Position numbers and translations under genes: made by a program
Notes under the pieces: model-generated
The model's input: the letters and a program-made list of their open reading frames with translations, nothing else
Told to the model about the DNA's origin: nothing
Database searches by the model: none
Shown: one piece after another, positions 46,264 through 48,692 of the stretch
Position numbering within the stretch: the stretch's first letter is position 1
Layout: every line of letters starts with the position of its first letter
Assembly: GCA_014305285.1 (NCBI GenBank)
Contig: JACRSG010000012.1
Span: forward strand, 1 to 48,692
DNA: 48,692 nucleotides
From: Campylobacter jejuni
GTDB taxonomy: Bacteria; Campylobacterota; Campylobacteria; Campylobacterales; Campylobacteraceae
Reading direction: 5' to 3'

Positions 46264-46274
46264 CCCCCCCCCCC
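46264..46274. repeat. C11/G11 tract in the leader of the acetyltransferase gene
   Basis: Eleven C on plus (G in the message), between legC and the GTG at 46227. It lies inside a small open frame (TTG after AAGGAATAATACC, or ATG 46303). With 12 or 9 G that frame would end in TGA overlapping the GTG start; with 11 or 10 it does not. Confidence 0.9.
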
Positions 46275-46347
46275 GCTACTTTGATATTTTTTCTTATTAA
46301 CATTTTTTTAATGCTTTGAATTAAATTTTGCAAGGTATTATTCCTTT

Positions 46348-47493
46348 TTATTTTATCATTCTAACGCTACTAGGTAAATTAACCAAGCGTTTTTCTAAAT
46401 TTTTGGTGTTTATAAGCTTGTCGCTTTGACAATTTTGAAAAGCTTTTAAACTTGGCAAGCTTTTCCATACAGGACGAACGAAAATATTATTTTTTAAGCA
46501 TTCTTCTAAAAAGATATTTCTTAAATTCTCATCTTTAAAAAGCAGGGTGTTGAGCCAAAAATTGCTTTTTTCATTGCTTTTTTCATCGATAAATTTACAT
46601 TTATCGTGATTTTTAAAAAAATCCTTGTAAATTTTAGCAAGTTCTCTTTTGTTTTTTAAAAAGAGTTCTAAATTTTCAAGTCCTGCAAGCAAGATCGCTG
46701 CGTTTATATTGCAAAGGCGGTAATTATAAGCTACCATGTCATGATCGTATTCGTAAGGATGAGAGATTTTAGCCGTGGTACTAAGGTGTCTTGCAAGTTT
46801 GACTAAATTTTCATCATCGCTTAATATCGCTCCACCGCATCCACCTGTGATGATTTTATTGCCATTAAAACTTAAAATTCCACATTTTCCAAAAGTGCCT
46901 AAAGCCTTGTTTTCATAAGTGCTTCCTAAAGCTTCTGCGGCATCTTCGATCAAAAGGATATGATATTTTTCACAAAATTCTTTGATAGTTTTTATATGAG
47001 CGCTTAAGCCAAAGGTATGCATGACAACGCAAGCTTTGATGGGTTTGTGTGTGGTTTTGTTATAGCTAAGATTATCTTTTTGATAAGTTTGATTTTCTAA
47101 AAAATGCTCTAAAGCTTTAGGACTTAAACTTAGTGTATTTTCATCTATATCTAAAAAAATGGGTTTTGCACCTGTATAAGTGATAGCATTGGCTGTAGCA
47201 ACAAAGCTTATGCTTTGAGTGATGACTTCGCAGTTTTCATTGATGCCATTGGCTAGTAAAGCGATATGAAGAGCCGCTGTGCCTGTATTTGTAGCGATGA
47301 CAAAGCGTGCTTTGGTTTTTTCTTTTAAAGCTTCTTCAAAACGTGATACAAACTCTCCCACGCTTGAAACAAAGCCACTATCAATACATTCTAAGAGATA
47401 TTTTTTCTCATTACCTATAAAGCAAGGCTCATGTAGGGCGATATTTTCTTTATTAAAAAGACTTTTTATAAAAGAAATTTCTTTTTTAAACAT
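46348..47493 (-). CDS. legC: LegC, DegT-family PLP aminotransferase
   Basis: About 381 residues from ATG 47493, which overlaps the legB stop. DegT/DnrJ/EryC1 family: KARFVIATNTGTAALHIALL, ITQSISFVATANAITYTGAK, LLIEDAAEALGSTYENKALG, and the PLP lysine in LSFNGNKIITGGCGG. Transfers an amino group to C4 of the 4-keto sugar made by LegB. Corresponds to Cj1320. The downstream leader holds the G11 tract. Confidence 0.93.
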   Translation of the reverse strand: MFKKEISFIKSLFNKENIALHEPCFIGNEKKYLLECIDSGFVSSVGEFVSRFEEALKEKTKARFVIATNTGTAALHIALLANGINENCEVITQSISFVATANAITYTGAKPIFLDIDENTLSLSPKALEHFLENQTYQKDNLSYNKTTHKPIKACVVMHTFGLSAHIKTIKEFCEKYHILLIEDAAEALGSTYENKALGTFGKCGILSFNGNKIITGGCGGAILSDDENLVKLARHLSTTAKISHPYEYDHDMVAYNYRLCNINAAILLAGLENLELFLKNKRELAKIYKDFFKNHDKCKFIDEKSNEKSNFWLNTLLFKDENLRNIFLEECLKNNIFVRPVWKSLPSLKAFQNCQSDKLINTKNLEKRLVNLPSSVRMIK

Positions 47494-48457
47494 TATAAAG
47501 CTCACTTTTATAATTTTCTAAATTTTCTTTAAAATACTCTATGCTTTGTCTCAAGCCTTCTTCTAGACTTATTTTGCTTTGCCAATTTGTAGCTTTTTTA
47601 AGCTTATTTGCATCGCAACAAAGTCTAAAAACTTCGCTATTTTTAGGACGCAATCTTTGTTCATCTTGGATGATTTTTACTTTAGAATCTAAAATTTTTT
47701 GTATGAGATCAAGTACTTCTTGCATGGAGTATTCCACTCCTGAGCCTATATTATAAACTTCTCCAAAATGTTTTAAATTTAAAAGAGAGATAAAACCCTC
47801 GCAAGTATCTAGCACAAAATTTAAATCCCTTTTAGGGCTTAAATCTCCTAGTTTGATTTCCTTTGCTCCGCTTAAAATTTGCGTGATGATGGTGGGTATG
47901 ATAGCTCTTGCACTTTGTCTTGGTCCATAAGTGTTAAAAGGGCGTGCGATATTGACATTTAAATTAAAACAATTATAATAACTCAGTGCCATCATATCCG
48001 CAGCGATCTTGCTTGCAGAATAAGGGCTTTGAGGTTGCAAAGGGTGTTTTTCATCGATAGGTACATATAAAGCCGAACCATAAACTTCGCTTGTTGAGGT
48101 GTGGATAAAATGTGAAATTTCATTTTTTTTAGCTGCCTCAAGCATATTTAAAGTGCCATTGACATTGGTATCCACATAACTTTGTGGAGCTATGTAGGAG
48201 TAAGGGATGGCGATTAAGGCACCAAGATGAAAGATCACATCTATGTTTTTAGTGATTTTTTCGCAAAAAAAGCTATCTCTTAAATCTCCGCTTATAACTT
48301 CCATATCTTTTAAAAAAGGACTTTTTTCTAGATGTCCCCAAAAATTAAAAGAATTATATTGGCTTAAAGCTCTGACTTTAAAACCTTTTTTAACTAAACT
48401 TTCGCAAAGATGAGAACCTATAAAACCATCAGCACCTGTAACTAAGATATTTTTCAC
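47486..48457 (-). CDS. legB: LegB, NDP-GlcNAc 4,6-dehydratase (extended SDR)
   Basis: About 323 residues. MKNILVTGADGFIGSHLCES gives the GxxGxxG NAD site; SEVYG, YSASKIAAD (YxxxK) and RPFNTYGPRQSARAII are typical of extended SDR dehydratases. I chose GTG at 48457, overlapping the maf stop as GTGA, because the product then begins with the usual MKNILVTG; ATG 48478 would add seven residues inside the maf gene. Starts the legionaminic acid pathway. Corresponds to Cj1319. Confidence 0.93.
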   Translation of the reverse strand: MKNILVTGADGFIGSHLCESLVKKGFKVRALSQYNSFNFWGHLEKSPFLKDMEVISGDLRDSFFCEKITKNIDVIFHLGALIAIPYSYIAPQSYVDTNVNGTLNMLEAAKKNEISHFIHTSTSEVYGSALYVPIDEKHPLQPQSPYSASKIAADMMALSYYNCFNLNVNIARPFNTYGPRQSARAIIPTIITQILSGAKEIKLGDLSPKRDLNFVLDTCEGFISLLNLKHFGEVYNIGSGVEYSMQEVLDLIQKILDSKVKIIQDEQRLRPKNSEVFRLCCDANKLKKATNWQSKISLEEGLRQSIEYFKENLENYKSELYNV

Positions 48458-48692
48458 CTTCTCACCCTTTGCATCCATTTATCTAATCTTCTTTCTTTAA
48501 GTTTTTCTTCTAAAGGAAGTATATTTTTAATCAAAGCGTTTTCTTGTGCTTTGATATGTCCATAAATTAATTCCATAAATTCTAAATGTTCTTTTATCCA
48601 AAGAATATTTTTATTAAAAGCATCTTCTTTAGTTTTAGGATTTAAAACATAAATTCTAGCAAGATTGAGTTCAAATTGGGTTAGTAAAGGAC
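48454..48692 (-). CDS. Maf-family protein, C-terminal part (runs off the window)
   Basis: The last ~79 codons of a maf gene, ending RLDKWMQRVRR with TGA at 48454-48456. DNA is identical to 1988-2226. By position upstream of legB it should be Cj1318 (maf1)-like. The rest is outside the window. Confidence 0.88.
   Translation of the reverse strand, partial: PLLTQFELNLARIYVLNPKTKEDAFNKNILWIKEHLEFMELIYGHIKAQENALIKNILPLEEKLKERRLDKWMQRVRR

Noticed and set aside
1-48692. tRNA or rRNA genes as integration targets
   Set aside because: No cloverleaf or rRNA-like segment was seen; the phage integrates by transposition and needs none.

Overview
The window is AT-rich, densely coded DNA from an epsilonproteobacterium. 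The gene content and order match the flagellin-glycosylation locus of Campylobacter jejuni (or C. coli): maf motility-accessory genes, ptmA/B/E/F/G and leg genes for a legionaminic-acid-type nonulosonate. A complete Mu-like transposable prophage of about 33.4 kb is inserted in this locus.

Glycosylation locus, left part (1-11336, all minus strand). Reading in transcription direction: ptmG (G10 tract), a methyltransferase (G10 tract), legI, legG, ptmE, ptmF, ptmB, ptmA and three maf-family genes (the last cut by the window edge). Most genes overlap or nearly touch. Right part (45012-48692, minus): the 3' end of another maf gene, legB, legC, a NeuD/PglD-like acetyltransferase broken by a frameshift in an A9 tract (with a G11 tract in its leader), and a 3-hydroxyacyl-CoA-dehydrogenase-like gene. 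That last gene carries an in-frame TAA and is then cut by the prophage; its last codons lie at 11411-11564, on the far side of the phage. Joining the flanks through a 5-bp duplication (AATTT) restores an open frame.

Prophage (about 11565-45011). Left end: AATCAAAGT repeats and a helically phased array of six TTTACA words, then a leftward S24-type repressor. Across a consensus promoter whose 17-bp spacer holds an operator-like palindrome lies the rightward early region: Ner-position protein, DDE transposase A, ATPase B, small regulators, a deoxyribosyltransferase-like protein, Gam, an HTH protein, two tiny hydrophobic peptides, a Bro-N antirepressor, GemA (gp16), a zinc-ribbon protein and a frameshifted gpG-like gene. 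Next is a leftward block (20605-29183): protease/scaffold I, capsid T, gp36/gp37-position proteins, M15 endolysin, spanin pair, small membrane proteins, terminase gp28, portal gp29 and a MuF protein with a probable toxin-like C-terminal domain. Then a rightward tail block (29311-42289): gp27, baseplate V/W/J, tail I, fibre H and its assembly gene, sheath, tube, tail chaperone with a probable +1 frameshift, tape measure, U, X, D. A Dam-type methylase follows. Last is a leftward right-end block: ankyrin-like protein, two unknowns and a second S24 repressor, then more AATCAAAGT repeats at the right end.

The most unusual signal is non-coding: a family of GC-rich, hairpin-packed elements sitting between (and sometimes inside) prophage genes. 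Copies share fixed words while their stem-loops differ in sequence yet stay paired. Several are flanked by 8-20 bp direct duplications that leave both neighbouring genes intact, as if inserted into once-overlapping gene junctions. Other signals worth checking are a structured RNA candidate at 20490-20603, promoter-proximal perfect inverted repeats at 18021 and 19778, and a poly-G leader that could switch translational coupling to the acetyltransferase gene.
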